Origin: Polymorphobacter fuscus
GTDB taxonomy: Bacteria > Pseudomonadota > Alphaproteobacteria > Sphingomonadales > Sphingomonadaceae
Direction of reading: 5' to 3'
NCBI RefSeq assembly: GCF_011927825.1
Contig: NZ_JAATJI010000001.1
Span: forward strand, 1,054,001 to 1,118,000
Length of the DNA: 64,000 nucleotides
Both the position numbers and the translations under genes were made by a program. Shown here piece after piece: positions 27,744 through 37,024 of this stretch. Position 1 is the first letter of the stretch. Each line of letters begins with the position of its first letter. Under the pieces are notes generated by a model, which did not search any database, was not told the DNA's origin, and saw nothing but the letters and a program-made list of their open reading frames with translations.

Positions 27744-28705
27744 CAGACCGGCTCCAGCACGGGCACGGCGGCGTCCTCCGCGGGGGCGGCCTGGCGCTGC
27801 AGCGCCGCGGTATGGCGGGCCCAGTCGATGATCTCGATGCGGCCGTCATGATGCTCGACAAGTGCGGTGCAGCTTTCCACCCAGTCACCGTCGTTCATGT
27901 AGAGAATGCCGTCGAAATCGCGGATTTCGGCGGAATGGATATGGCCGCAGACGACGCCATCGACGCCGCGCTCGCGCGCTGCATGGGCGACGACTTCCTC
28001 GTAATGCGAGATGAAGGCGACGGCGTTCTTCACGCGGTGCTTGATATAGGCGGACAGCGACCAATAGGGCAGGCCGAACTGGCGCCGCGCGGCATTGAAC
28101 CAGACGTTCATGCGCAGCAGCACCGAATAGCCGACGTCGCCGAGGAACGCCAACCAGCGGGCATAAAGCACGACACCATCGAACTCGTCGCCGTGCAGGA
28201 CGAGGAAGCGGCGGCCATCGACGGTGGTGTGGATTGCTTCGCCCAGGATCTCGACGCCGCCGAACTCCAGCCCGACATAGTCGCGCGCCGCCTCGTCGTG
28301 GTTGCCGGGGATATAGACGACACGGGTGCCCTTGTTGGCGAGCTTGAGGACCCGCCGGACGATGTCGTTGTGCCGCGCCGGCCAGTACCAGCCGCGCTTC
28401 AGCCGCCAGCCATCGATGATGTCGCCGACGAGGTAAAGCGTCTCGGGCTTGATCGAATGGAGAAAGTCATGGAGCAGCTCGGCATTGCAGCCGGCGGTGC
28501 CGAGATGGGTATCGCTGATCCAGACGGTGCGAAACTTCAGCTTGCCGCGCGGGGTTACGGCATCGTCGCTGTGCCAGTCGGCGGCGCTGCGACGCGGCGG
28601 GAGGCGCGGTGCCGGCGGGTGTCCCGGGTCGAAACCCTCCAGGGAACGCGCCAACGGATGGCCTGCCATACCGGATGCCCCAGCTCGCTTCGGTTGTCGC
28701 TGCAT
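27743..28705 (-). CDS. LpxH-like metallophosphoesterase (UDP-2,3-diacylglucosamine diphosphatase family)
   Basis: 320 residues, about 70-80 longer than classical LpxH, with an extra proline-rich N-terminus of about 55 residues and an extended C-terminus. The two-metal site is complete: DTHLG (Asp65, His67), GDIIDG (Asp95), GNHD (Asn135, His136), HGDEFD (His171) and GHIH (His255, His257). This COG2908-type family is commonly annotated as LpxH, but sphingomonads are known for glycosphingolipids instead of lipopolysaccharide, so the substrate here may be another diphosphate or phospholipid. It is translationally coupled to a family 4 glycosyltransferase. Confidence 0.85.
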   Translation of the reverse strand: MQRQPKRAGASGMAGHPLARSLEGFDPGHPPAPRLPPRRSAADWHSDDAVTPRGKLKFRTVWISDTHLGTAGCNAELLHDFLHSIKPETLYLVGDIIDGWRLKRGWYWPARHNDIVRRVLKLANKGTRVVYIPGNHDEAARDYVGLEFGGVEILGEAIHTTVDGRRFLVLHGDEFDGVVLYARWLAFLGDVGYSVLLRMNVWFNAARRQFGLPYWSLSAYIKHRVKNAVAFISHYEEVVAHAARERGVDGVVCGHIHSAEIRDFDGILYMNDGDWVESCTALVEHHDGRIEIIDWARHTAALQRQAAPAEDAAVPVLEPV

Positions 28706-28752
28706 AGCGGCATCGCGTGACAGTCCGGCGTCGGGCGTGTGTCAGGCGCGTG

Positions 28753-29982
28753 TCAGGCGCGTTCCTTCAACAACCTGGTCACTGTCGCGTCGAAGTCGCG
28801 CTTGGCCTTCACATTGAGCGCGCCGGTGGCGGGGCCCGCCCAGCCGACATGGACCTCGCGCACCCGGCCATCGCGGCCGATGAAGATCGTCGACGGGTAG
28901 ACCTTGACCGGGCCGAGCGCACCCAGGGCCGCCTTGGTCGATTCCGGCGTCGGCTGGCCCGCAAGGACGAGCGGATAGGGCAGCTTGTAGCGCGCCTGGA
29001 AGCTGTCCATCTGGCGGAAGGCACGGGCCTTGTCGTCACCATATTCGAACTGCATGCCGATGACCTCCAGGCCCTCCCGGGCACGGCGCGTCGCATAGGG
29101 GCCCATGAAGATCGCTTCGTCATGGCAATTGGGGCACCAGGCGCCGCCCAGGGTGATGACGACGACCTTGCCCTTGTAGCGCGGGTCGGCAAGGCTGACC
29201 TGCTTGCCGTCGCTGGTCGGGAAGCGGAAGGCCAGCCTTTCGCCGGCGCTTTTTTCGACCGCCACGGCTTCGATGCTCGCGCCGCCGGCGCGCCTGGCCG
29301 TCCAGCTGCTCCCGGCGGTGCTGGTGGCGGCGAATTGCTTGCCGGTCAGCACGCCGCCCGCCAGATCGGCATTCCACAGCGCCGAATAGCTGCCGTCGAA
29401 GGTCGACAGCGACAATTTGTTGCCGGCCAGCTCGCCGGCGAGATAGCGGGTGTCGCCGCTCGGCAACTGCACCGATCCGCTGACGAGATTGCCGACCTGC
29501 TTGAACTGGGCCAGCCCGGTGACCGGCTTGGCGCCCTGGAAGCTGACCAGCCATTTGCCGGTCAGATCGGCCGCCGGCTTTTGCGGCGACGGCGTGAAGC
29601 GGTAGCCGCCGCGCGTGCCGGTGGCAGCCAGCGTCACCGCACCGGTGCTGCGCTTGACCTCGGCCCGGCCGGTCAGCCGGTCGTTGGCGTCATGGGTGAG
29701 GACCAGGCGGCTGTTGTACGACGGGAACGCCAGGGTGATCGTTTCGCCATCGACGCTGACATTTTCGACGCGCAGGCGTTCAGGCGGGTTGCGCAGATAG
29801 GCGGTGGGTCCGGCCTTGCTGCCCGGCTTGGCGGGGATAACCTCCAGCCCGAACGGCAAGGCACCGCCGGGGTGATCGAGCGTGACCCGCCATTGGCCAT
29901 AGGGGGTCGCGGGCGCCGCCAGCGCCGGCAGCGCGACCAGCCCGGCGAGCGCCGCGGTCAGGATGATGAATGCTGGCGTCAT
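28753..29982 (-). CDS. Periplasmic TlpA-like thiol-disulfide protein with a long N-terminal domain
   Basis: 409 residues from the ATG at 29982, which begins a clear signal peptide (residues 1-23, ending LAAP). Residues about 25-245 form a beta-rich region with no family I recognise, and about 250-405 are a thioredoxin-fold domain of the TlpA/AhpC type. The redox site is WCPNC (Cys283, Cys286), followed by the cis-proline region VKVYPSTIFIGRDGRVREVH. This suggests a disulfide reductase or peroxide-type protein in the periplasm, with the N-terminal part acting as a substrate or membrane-binding module. It is separated from queE by 134 bases and probably transcribed on its own. Confidence 0.82.
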   Translation of the reverse strand: MTPAFIILTAALAGLVALPALAAPATPYGQWRVTLDHPGGALPFGLEVIPAKPGSKAGPTAYLRNPPERLRVENVSVDGETITLAFPSYNSRLVLTHDANDRLTGRAEVKRSTGAVTLAATGTRGGYRFTPSPQKPAADLTGKWLVSFQGAKPVTGLAQFKQVGNLVSGSVQLPSGDTRYLAGELAGNKLSLSTFDGSYSALWNADLAGGVLTGKQFAATSTAGSSWTARRAGGASIEAVAVEKSAGERLAFRFPTSDGKQVSLADPRYKGKVVVITLGGAWCPNCHDEAIFMGPYATRRAREGLEVIGMQFEYGDDKARAFRQMDSFQARYKLPYPLVLAGQPTPESTKAALGALGPVKVYPSTIFIGRDGRVREVHVGWAGPATGALNVKAKRDFDATVTRLLKERA

Positions 29983-30116
29983 GGTCGTCCCGGATCGTTG
30001 CACCGGGTCATTTGGCGCGATGCGGCGGCAACGGCCAGCCAGCAAGTTTTGGCAGCGCGAAAGCCGGGCTTTGGCGTCCGGGCTCGCACCCGGATACGAA
30101 TATTGGACGTGAGCCC

Positions 30117-30749
30117 CTAAGGAAGCCCGGTCATCTTGTGGGTCTGCAACCCCAGCCGCCAGCGCGGGTGCGCCAACACCCAGGCAATCGCTGCCTGCGT
30201 ATTGGCCTCGCGGTCGGGCCCGTCCATCGGCTGGAGAAAGAAGTGCTCGAAATCGAGCTGTTCGAAGCGATCGGGCATCGCCAGCGGCTGGGGAAAGACC
30301 AGCTTCAACTCCTGCCCGCGAGTCAGCCGCAGCGGCGCATCGGCCTTGGGGCTGACGCAGATCCAGTCGATCCCCGGCGGCGGGACCTGGGTGCCGTTGG
30401 TTTCGATGGCGATCGAAAAGCCGCGCGCATGGAGCGCGTCGACCAGCGGCGTGTCGAGTTGCAGCAGCGGCTCGCCGCCGGTGCAGACGACAAGGCGATG
30501 CGCCGGAGCCTCGCCCCAGGCCGCCGCCGCCGCGTCGGCGAGCGCTTCGGCGGAGGCGAATTTGCCGCCGCCTTCCCCATCCGTACCGACGAAATCGGTG
30601 TCGCAAAAGGTGCAGACGGCGGTGGCGCGATCCTGTTCGCGCCCGGTCCACAGATTGCAGCCGGCAAAGCGCAAGAAGACGGCGCGGCGACCGGTCTGGC
30701 CGCCTTCGCCCTGCAGCGTCAGGAACAGTTCCTTGACGGCGTAGGTCAC
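30117..30749 (-). CDS. queE: 7-carboxy-7-deazaguanine synthase QueE
   Basis: About 210 residues from the GTG at 30749; a TTG at 30761 is also open. QueE is a radical-SAM enzyme that contracts the ring of 6-carboxytetrahydropterin to give 7-carboxy-7-deazaguanine. The cluster cysteines follow the CX14CX2C pattern seen in QueE of this type (Cys31, Cys46, Cys49 from the GTG), and the N-terminus YAVKELFLTLQGEGGQTG is characteristic. CTGGEPLLQLD is the family GGEP motif. It sits at the end of the argD-argF-hslO-queC-queE run. A 35-base tandem duplication covers the start region and creates a 12-codon upstream reading frame that overlaps the GTG. Confidence 0.93.
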   Translation of the reverse strand: MTYAVKELFLTLQGEGGQTGRRAVFLRFAGCNLWTGREQDRATAVCTFCDTDFVGTDGEGGGKFASAEALADAAAAAWGEAPAHRLVVCTGGEPLLQLDTPLVDALHARGFSIAIETNGTQVPPPGIDWICVSPKADAPLRLTRGQELKLVFPQPLAMPDRFEQLDFEHFFLQPMDGPDREANTQAAIAWVLAHPRWRLGLQTHKMTGLP

Positions 30750-30807
30750 GAAGCCGTCCAATAGGAATGGCCGGCGTAGGTCACGAAGCCGTCCAACAAG
30801 AATGGCC
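30738..30807. repeat. 35-base tandem duplication across the queE start
   Basis: Two adjacent copies, 30738-30772 and 30773-30807, each beginning GGCGTAGGTCACGAAGCC and ending AATGGCC. They differ at only two positions (TAGG against CAAG in the middle), so the duplication is recent. The length is not a multiple of three, so the upstream copy is out of frame with queE. Confidence 0.93.
30746..30784 (-). promoter_or_regulatory. Short upstream reading frame coupled to queE
   Basis: The duplicated copy carries its own GTG (at 30784). It reads 12 codons and stops at a TGA that overlaps the queE GTG as GTGA. It could feed ribosomes into queE, or be a neutral by-product of the duplication. No strong ribosome binding site precedes it. 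Confidence 0.35.
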
Positions 30808-30815
30808 GAAGGAGC

Positions 30816-31487
30816 TCACAGCGCCGGGTCCGGCACTCCCGCTTCGGCAAAGCCCTTGGCGCGCAGGCGGCAGCTGTCGCACGCGCCGCACGGCCGCCCC
30901 GCCGGCGTCGGGTCGTAGCAGCTCCAGGTCAGGTCCATCGGCGCACCGACCGACACGGCTGCCGCGACGATATCGGCCTTGGTCATCGCCGCCAGCGGCG
31001 TGTGGATGCGAAACTGCGCGCCTTCCACCCCGGCCTTGGTGGCGGTGTTGGCCATCGCTTCGAACGCTGCGATGAATTCCGGCCGGCAGTCCGGATAGCC
31101 TGAATAATCGAGCGCGTTGACGCCGATGAACAGGTCGCGTGCCCCCGCCGCCTCGGCCCAGCCCAGCGCCACCGACAGGAAGATGGTGTTGCGCGCCGGC
31201 ACATAGGTGACCGGAATGCCCGGCTCCACCCCGGTCTTGGGAACATCGATATCGGCGGTCAGCGCCGACCCGCCGAAACCGCGCAGGTCGAGCGGCAGCA
31301 CGATATGGCGTTCCGCCCCCAGCGCCGCCGCAACCCTGGCGGCATGGGCCAGCTCGATCCGGTGACGCTGGTTGTAATCGATGGTCAACGCCAGCAGGCG
31401 ATAGCCCTCCGCCCGCGCCATTGCAGCGACTGTCGTCGAATCGAGCCCGCCCGACAGCAGGACAACGGCGAGGCGCCCGGCGGTCAT
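30816..31487 (-). CDS. queC: 7-cyano-7-deazaguanine synthase QueC
   Basis: 223 residues, close to the family norm of about 225-235. It converts 7-carboxy-7-deazaguanine to preQ0 using ATP and ammonia. The ATP-pyrophosphatase loop is [10 protein letters not shown] near the N-terminus, and the zinc site is the C-terminal [20 protein letters not shown] with four cysteines. The ATG at 31487 overlaps the hslO stop (ATGA), although the frame is open far upstream inside hslO. queE follows after about 67 bases including the duplication. The product feeds QueF, encoded at 36.5 kb. Confidence 0.95.
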   Translation of the reverse strand: MTAGRLAVVLLSGGLDSTTVAAMARAEGYRLLALTIDYNQRHRIELAHAARVAAALGAERHIVLPLDLRGFGGSALTADIDVPKTGVEPGIPVTYVPARNTIFLSVALGWAEAAGARDLFIGVNALDYSGYPDCRPEFIAAFEAMANTATKAGVEGAQFRIHTPLAAMTKADIVAAAVSVGAPMDLTWSCYDPTPAGRPCGACDSCRLRAKGFAEAGVPDPAL

Positions 31488-32371
31488 GCCGCGATCCGCC
31501 AGACGCGGGCGCAGAATTTGCAATCGACGCCGATCATGCCGTCCTCGCCGCGCATGTCGGCGCGCTCGGACTCGGGGAAGCTCTCGATGACCTGGCGGAT
31601 ATGCGCCGGGTTGCAGCGGCAGCCGCGTACCGGCGTCGCGCCTTCGGTGATCCGCACCTCTTCCTCGTGGAACAGCCGCCACAAAAGCGTCTCGGCGATC
31701 AGCTCGGGATCGGTCAGTTCGGCAACCGTCGTGGTTTCGGCCAGCGTCGCGACATGTTCCCAATCGGGATGCAGCTGCGCCACGTCGAGCCGCTCGCCGT
31801 CCAGTTCGCGCCGCGCCAGATGCTGGACCAGCAGGCCGCCGGCGATCCAGCCGGTGCCGGCATCGCCCGCCACGCCGACCTTGATGCGCGTCGGCAGCTG
31901 TTCGGAATTGGCGAAATAGCCTTCCAGCGCTTCGGCGATGCTGGCGCCTTCCAGCGGCACGATGCCCTGGTAGCGTTCGCTGGCGGCGGTCTGGTGGAGG
32001 GTGATCGCCAGATGCCCGTCGCCGAACAGCTGGTCGAGCGTCATCCCGTCGGTGATCGCCGCGTCGGGATCGAAATTGAGATAGCCGCGGATGGCGCCGG
32101 CGCGATAATCGCAGACCAGCAGGTCGACGGCGCCGTTCTTGGCCTGCGCCTGCACCGTCAACTGGCCGTCGTCCTGGCGCAACACGGCGCCGAGCAGCGC
32201 CGTCACCGTCAGCGCCTCGGCGAGCAGCCGCGCCAGCGGGGCCGGATAGTCGTGCGCCGCCAGCACGGCGTTGAGCGCCGCATCGAGCCGCACCATCTGG
32301 CCGCGGACATTGCGCGCCGCGACGCTGAAGCCGAGCGAGCGGTCGGCGACGGGAGCAATGCCTTCCATCAT
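31484..32371 (-). CDS. hslO: Redox-regulated chaperone Hsp33
   Basis: About 295 residues from the ATG at 32371, which overlaps the argF stop (ATGATG arrangement; another ATG lies three bases on). Hsp33 is activated by oxidation to hold unfolding proteins. The C-terminal zinc-binding switch has RCRCN and VDCKFCAR, the CXC and CXXC pairs, and the N-terminal core begins [20 protein letters not shown]. It is transcribed between argF and queC with overlaps on both sides. Confidence 0.93.
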   Translation of the reverse strand: MMEGIAPVADRSLGFSVAARNVRGQMVRLDAALNAVLAAHDYPAPLARLLAEALTVTALLGAVLRQDDGQLTVQAQAKNGAVDLLVCDYRAGAIRGYLNFDPDAAITDGMTLDQLFGDGHLAITLHQTAASERYQGIVPLEGASIAEALEGYFANSEQLPTRIKVGVAGDAGTGWIAGGLLVQHLARRELDGERLDVAQLHPDWEHVATLAETTTVAELTDPELIAETLLWRLFHEEEVRITEGATPVRGCRCNPAHIRQVIESFPESERADMRGEDGMIGVDCKFCARVWRIAA

Positions 32372-33294
32372 AGTTTGCCCAGGCACCAGAGCAGGATCGC
32401 CTTCTGGACGTGCAGGCGATTTTCCGCCTCGTCCCAGACCGCCGACTGCGGGCCGTCGATGACATCGGCGGTGACTTCCTCGCCGCGGTGTGCCGGCAGG
32501 CAGTGGAGGAACAGCGCGTCGGGCTGCGCCTTGGCCATCAGCGCCCGGTCGACCTGGAAGGGCATCATCGCCCCCAGCTTGTCCTTGGCCGAGATCTGGC
32601 CCATCGACACCCAGGTATCGGTCACGACAACCTGCGCGCCTTCCACCGCCGCCTTTGCGGACCGCACCAGGTCGATGCTGCCGCCGCGGCAGCCGGCGGT
32701 GGCCAGCACCGCCTGGTCGGGATCATAGCCATGCGGCACGCCCAGCCGCAGGTCGAACCCCAGCACCGATGCCGCCTCGACCAGCGAATTGGCCATGTTG
32801 TTGCCGTCGCCCAGATAGGCCCAGCAGCTGCCTTCGACCTTCTGCCCGCGCCGTTCCTCGAAGGTCATGATGTCGGCCATGACCTGGCACGGGTGGCTGA
32901 TGTCGGTCAGCGCGTTGATGACGGGAATGCCGGCGTGGTCGGCGAGCGTTTCCAGCGTCGCATGGCTGTTGCTGCGGATCATCACCGCATCGACCATCCG
33001 GCCAAGCACGCGCGCCGTGTCCTCCACGGTTTCGCCGCGGCCCAGCTGCATGTCGACGGCGGTGGCGACGATGCTGGTGCCGCCGAGCTGGCGGATCGCC
33101 ATGTCGAAGCTGAAGCGCGTTCGCGTGCTCGGCTTTTCGAAGATCATCGCCAGCACATGGCCGGCAAGCGGTGCGTCGGCATCCACCCGGCCGCGTGGCC
33201 AGCCGGCGCGCGCCGCCTTGCGCCGGTGCGCCTCATCGAGAATGGCGCGCAGCCCCGCCGCGGTCGGCGTCGCAAGGTCGAGAAAATGCGGCAT
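32368..33294 (-). CDS. argF: Ornithine carbamoyltransferase
   Basis: 308 residues from the ATG at 33294; a GTG six codons upstream is also possible. It makes citrulline from ornithine and carbamoyl phosphate. The carbamoyl phosphate motif is [13 protein letters not shown], with HPCQVMAD for substrate binding and the ornithine-specific [11 protein letters not shown] near the C-terminus. It follows argD by 54 bases and overlaps hslO, so arginine synthesis and the chaperone are co-transcribed, an arrangement I know from other alphaproteobacteria. Confidence 0.95.
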   Translation of the reverse strand: MPHFLDLATPTAAGLRAILDEAHRRKAARAGWPRGRVDADAPLAGHVLAMIFEKPSTRTRFSFDMAIRQLGGTSIVATAVDMQLGRGETVEDTARVLGRMVDAVMIRSNSHATLETLADHAGIPVINALTDISHPCQVMADIMTFEERRGQKVEGSCWAYLGDGNNMANSLVEAASVLGFDLRLGVPHGYDPDQAVLATAGCRGGSIDLVRSAKAAVEGAQVVVTDTWVSMGQISAKDKLGAMMPFQVDRALMAKAQPDALFLHCLPAHRGEEVTADVIDGPQSAVWDEAENRLHVQKAILLWCLGKL

Positions 33295-33348
33295 CAGGGG
33301 GATCCTAGGCACCGGCCGCTGCGGCCGGGACCAGACAGGGGGAAAGGC

Positions 33349-34536
33349 TCAGGCTGCAACCGCCGGGGCATAGGCCCGCGCCGCCGCCGACAGGCGATCG
33401 ACGCATTCGCGGACATGATGTTCCTCGATGATCAGCGGCGGCAGCAGGCGGACGACATTGTCGCCGGCGGCCACGGCGAGAATGCCATGGTCGCGGGCGT
33501 GGTTGACGAAGGCGCGGCTGTCGGACTTCAGCTTCAACCCGATCATCAGGCCCATGCCGCGCACGCTGTCGAACAGATCGTCATGGTTGGGGATCATCTG
33601 CTCGAGCGCGGCACGAAGCCGCGCCGCCATGTCGTTGACATGGGCCAGGAACGCCGGCTCGGTGACGACATCCAGAACGGCTTCGCAAGCCGCCATGGCG
33701 AGCGGGTTGCCGCCATAGGTGCTGCCATGGCTGCCGACCACCATGCCCTGCGCCGCATGTTCGGTGGCGAGGCAGGCGCCGACCGGAAAGCCGCCGCCGA
33801 TGCCCTTGGCGATCGCCATGATGTCGGGGGTAACGCCATATTGTTCATGCGCGAACAACGTCCCGGTCCGTGCAACCCCGCACTGGACTTCGTCGAGGAT
33901 CAGCATCAGGCCGTGTTCGTCGCACAGCGCGCGCAGGCCCTTGAGGAATTCGGGCGTCGCCGGGCGGATGCCGCCCTCGCCCTGGACCGGCTCGACGAGG
34001 ATGCCGCCGATCGACGGGTCGATCGCCGCCTTGACGGCGTCGAGATCGTTGAAGGGCAGGACATGGAACCAGTCGGGCAGCGGTTCGAAGCCCTTGCGCA
34101 TCTTTTCCTGGTTGGTCGCGGCGATCGTCGCCAGCGTGCGGCCGTGGAAGGCGTTGGAAAAGGTCAGGATGCGGAACTTTTCGGGGTGGCCGGCGGCATA
34201 TTGAAAGCTGCGGCAGGTCTTGACCGCGCATTCGATCGCCTCGGCGCCCGAATTGGTGAAGAACACCGTGTCGGCGAAGGTCAGCGACACCAGCCGCTCG
34301 GCCAGATGCGCCTGCGCCGGGACCTTGTAGAGGTTGGACGTGTGCATCAGCGTCGCCGCCTGCTTCTGGATGGCGCCGACCAGGTGCGGATGGCCATGGC
34401 CGAGCAGGTTGACGGCGATGCCGCTGGCGAAATCCAGCCATTCGCGGCCCTGGGCGTCGTACAGATAACAGCCGTCCCCGCGCACCGGCTCGACCTCGCA
34501 GCGGCCATAGACGGGCATCAGGGGCGTGATCGTCAT
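33349..34536 (-). CDS. argD: Acetylornithine/succinyldiaminopimelate-type aminotransferase ArgD
   Basis: 395 residues from the ATG at 34536, which has CGGAG eight to nine bases upstream; an ATG seven codons earlier is open but poorly placed. It is a class III PLP aminotransferase of arginine synthesis. Family signatures are FTNSGAEAIECAVK, FHGRTLATIAAT, LILDEVQCGVARTG and the PLP lysine in MAIAKGIGGGFPVGA. It is first in the argD-argF-hslO-queC-queE run, after the terminator-like hairpin at about 34.6 kb. Confidence 0.95.
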   Translation of the reverse strand: MTITPLMPVYGRCEVEPVRGDGCYLYDAQGREWLDFASGIAVNLLGHGHPHLVGAIQKQAATLMHTSNLYKVPAQAHLAERLVSLTFADTVFFTNSGAEAIECAVKTCRSFQYAAGHPEKFRILTFSNAFHGRTLATIAATNQEKMRKGFEPLPDWFHVLPFNDLDAVKAAIDPSIGGILVEPVQGEGGIRPATPEFLKGLRALCDEHGLMLILDEVQCGVARTGTLFAHEQYGVTPDIMAIAKGIGGGFPVGACLATEHAAQGMVVGSHGSTYGGNPLAMAACEAVLDVVTEPAFLAHVNDMAARLRAALEQMIPNHDDLFDSVRGMGLMIGLKLKSDSRAFVNHARDHGILAVAAGDNVVRLLPPLIIEEHHVRECVDRLSAAARAYAPAVAA

Positions 34537-34607
34537 CGTCTCTACTCCGTGCAGCATCTTGAAAGCGGACGGCTGCGACGCATGGGTGTGCCGGGCGGGT
34601 GCAACGC

Positions 34608-34634
34608 AAAAGGGCGGCCCCCAGCGACCGCCCT
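34608..34634 (-). terminator. Likely rho-independent terminator upstream of argD
   Basis: On the minus strand AGGGCGG, a ten-base loop, CCGCCCT, then TTTT. It lies 60 bases after the DUF885 gene stop and separates that gene from argD. Confidence 0.6.
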
Positions 34635-34693
34635 GTCGAAGATATAGCGACTTGTGACCGGCGTCTCAACCCCATGGCGACGCCCATGCACCG

Positions 34694-36454
34694 TCAGCGC
34701 GGCCGGGCCTTTTCGGCAGCGATCCACGCCTGCATCTCGCGCTCCATCACCGGCAGCGGCACCGACCCCATGTTGAGCAACGTGTCGTGGAACGGCCGCT
34801 GGTCGAAACGGTCGCCCAGCTCGGCCTCGGCCAGCCCGCGCAACTCGCGGATCTTCAGCTCACCGAGCTTGTAGGCCAGCGCCTGGCCGGGCCAGCTGAT
34901 ATAGCGATCGACCTCGTTCTCGATGTCGAGCCGGGCGAGCGCGGTGTGGCTGGCGAGATAGTCGATCGCCTGCTGCCGGCTCCACCCCATCGAATGGATG
35001 CCGGTGTCGATGACCAGCCGCGCCGCGCGCCACATCTCGAAGGTCTCGCGGCCGAAATCGTCATAGGGCGTCTCGTACATGCCGAGCTTGGTGCCGAGCC
35101 ACTCCGTGTAGAGCCCCCAGCCCTCGCCATAGCCCGAAAAATAGGTTTCCCGCCGGAATGCCGGGCGATCGGGTGCTTCCAGCGCCATCGCCGCCTGGTG
35201 GCTGTGGCCCGGCACGCATTCGTGCAGCGTCAGCGCGGTCAGATTGTAAAGCGGCCGGGATTTCAGGTCATAGGTGTTGAACAGGCACGCCGCCAGGCCG
35301 CCGCGCCCCGAGGTGTAGATCGGCGCGATGGCGTCGGGCACCGGCCGGATGGTGAAGCGATAGCGTGGCAGGACCGTAAAGACGTCCTTCAGCTTGCCGT
35401 CCATGCGCTTGGCGGCATAGGCCGCAAAACCAAGGAGTTCGGCAGGCGTCTTGGCATAGAATCGCGGGTCGCTGCGCAGGAACTGCAGGAATTCGGGGAA
35501 GCTGCCCTTGAAGCCGGTTTGGGCGATCGTCGCCTTCATGTCGGCGTCGATGCGGGCGACTTCCTTCAGGCCGATGGCGTGGATCGCCTCCGGCCCGAGG
35601 TCGAGCGTGGTATATTCGCGGATCTGGTCGCGGTAAAAGGCGGCGCCATCGGGCAGGTCGGCGGCGGCGATCGTCGTGCGGGCCGCCGGCATATATTCGG
35701 TCCGCATGAAGGTGAGCAACTTTGCATAGGCCGGCACCGCGACGCCATCGATCAGCCGCGCCGCTTCGGCGCGCATCGCCGCCTGGTCGGCGGCCGGGAT
35801 CGCATCGGGCATCGTCTTGAACACATCGAACAGCGGGTTGTCGGGCCCGGCGCGGGTGAACGGCACGATCGTCGTGTCACGCCCGGTCAGACCGATGCGC
35901 GGCACCGTATAGCCGCGCTTCATGCCGGCGCGCATGTTGGCGATGTTCTCGTCGAAAAACCGCGGCACATCGGCCAGCCGCTTGAGATAACGGCGATATT
36001 CGGCGGCGTTCTCCAGCCCCGAATAGGGCTTCACCTCGCCCCAGAAGAAGGTGTCGCTGTTGAGCGGCGCCTCATAGGTGCGCCAGCCGATGTTGGCGAC
36101 TTCGGCGCGCAGCGATTCGGTCAGCACGGCCTTGTTGATGCGCTGCTCGGGCGACAGTTCGGCATCCGGAACGGCGGCCATGTCGGCCAGCACCTTGTCC
36201 CAATAGGCCTTGCGCCGCGCCCAGTCGGCAGGCGCGACGCCGGCGAAACGGTCGCCGGGCTTGCTGCGCAGACCGTCCGTCACCTGGGCGAACTCGGCCT
36301 TTCGCCACGTCCATTCGGCGTCGTAGATCGCCTGGAGCCGCTGGTCGGCGGCGGTCGGGGCGCTGACGCTCCCGGCGGCGGCCGGTGCCGCCATCGCTGC
36401 CGTGCCAGGCGCGGCGATCGCCGCCAGGACCAGCGCCAGAAGCCTTGGTGTCAT
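34694..36454 (-). CDS. Exported DUF885-family putative metallopeptidase
   Basis: 586 residues with a signal peptide (about 1-22, ending AMAA) and a good GGGGGGA site. DUF885 proteins are all-helical and carry a zinc-type HExxPGH motif, here LHECVPGHSHQAAM in the second half, with a further conserved YFSGYGEGWGLYTEWLG region that supplies the downstream glutamate. These are thought to be peptidases related to carboxypeptidase families, but function is largely unproven. It starts 21 bases after queF, so the two may share a transcript. Confidence 0.85.
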   Translation of the reverse strand: MTPRLLALVLAAIAAPGTAAMAAPAAAGSVSAPTAADQRLQAIYDAEWTWRKAEFAQVTDGLRSKPGDRFAGVAPADWARRKAYWDKVLADMAAVPDAELSPEQRINKAVLTESLRAEVANIGWRTYEAPLNSDTFFWGEVKPYSGLENAAEYRRYLKRLADVPRFFDENIANMRAGMKRGYTVPRIGLTGRDTTIVPFTRAGPDNPLFDVFKTMPDAIPAADQAAMRAEAARLIDGVAVPAYAKLLTFMRTEYMPAARTTIAAADLPDGAAFYRDQIREYTTLDLGPEAIHAIGLKEVARIDADMKATIAQTGFKGSFPEFLQFLRSDPRFYAKTPAELLGFAAYAAKRMDGKLKDVFTVLPRYRFTIRPVPDAIAPIYTSGRGGLAACLFNTYDLKSRPLYNLTALTLHECVPGHSHQAAMALEAPDRPAFRRETYFSGYGEGWGLYTEWLGTKLGMYETPYDDFGRETFEMWRAARLVIDTGIHSMGWSRQQAIDYLASHTALARLDIENEVDRYISWPGQALAYKLGELKIRELRGLAEAELGDRFDQRPFHDTLLNMGSVPLPVMEREMQAWIAAEKARPR

Positions 36455-36475
36455 GTCGTCCCCCCTTGAATGCCG

Positions 36476-36925
36476 TCAGCCGCGACCGCGATAGCCCGGC
36501 ACGCCCTGATCGGGCAGCCACAACCCTGCCGGCGGCGGCCCCGATTGCCAGAATACGTCGATCGGGATGCCGCCGCGCGGATACCAGTAACCGCCGATGC
36601 GCAGCCACTTCGGTGCCATCTCGGTGAACAGCCGCTGGCCGATGCCGACGGTGCAATCTTCGTGAAAACCGGCGTGGTTGCGGAACGAGCCCAGGAACAG
36701 CTTGAGCGACTTCGATTCGACGATCGTGGCCGCCGGCACATAATCGATCACCAGATGCGCGAAATCGGGCTGGCCGGTGACCGGGCACAGCGAAGTGAAT
36801 TCCGGCACGGCGAAGCGCACCAGATAATCGCTGCCGGGCCGCGGGTTGGCGGGATAATCGAGCACCGCGGCGTCGGGCGATGCCGGCAGGGTCGAGGTCT
36901 GGCCGAGGTGGAGCGTGTCCGTCAT
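36476..36925 (-). CDS. queF: NADPH-dependent 7-cyano-7-deazaguanine reductase QueF
   Basis: 149 residues, the size of the short (unimodular) QueF. It reduces preQ0 to preQ1 for queuosine in tRNA. The family motif is [17 protein letters not shown], with the catalytic cysteine in [13 protein letters not shown] and the partner aspartate in HEDCTVGIG. It belongs to the same pathway as queC and queE five kilobases away. No queD or tgt gene is in the window, and no preQ1 riboswitch is visible in the short leader. Confidence 0.95.
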   Translation of the reverse strand: MTDTLHLGQTSTLPASPDAAVLDYPANPRPGSDYLVRFAVPEFTSLCPVTGQPDFAHLVIDYVPAATIVESKSLKLFLGSFRNHAGFHEDCTVGIGQRLFTEMAPKWLRIGGYWYPRGGIPIDVFWQSGPPPAGLWLPDQGVPGYRGRG

Positions 36926-37024
36926 GCAAAAAATACCGTTGTCATACGCGATTCATCCGGGATGACATGGCGTGTCGCCGCCACTATGTCACGCAGCAAC
37001 GAAGAAGATTCCCGGGAGTGAGCA

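Noticed and set aside
36926..37024. preQ1 riboswitch before queF
   Set aside because: The 99-base leader lacks the short stem and A-rich tail pattern of preQ1 riboswitches, and no alternative terminator is visible.
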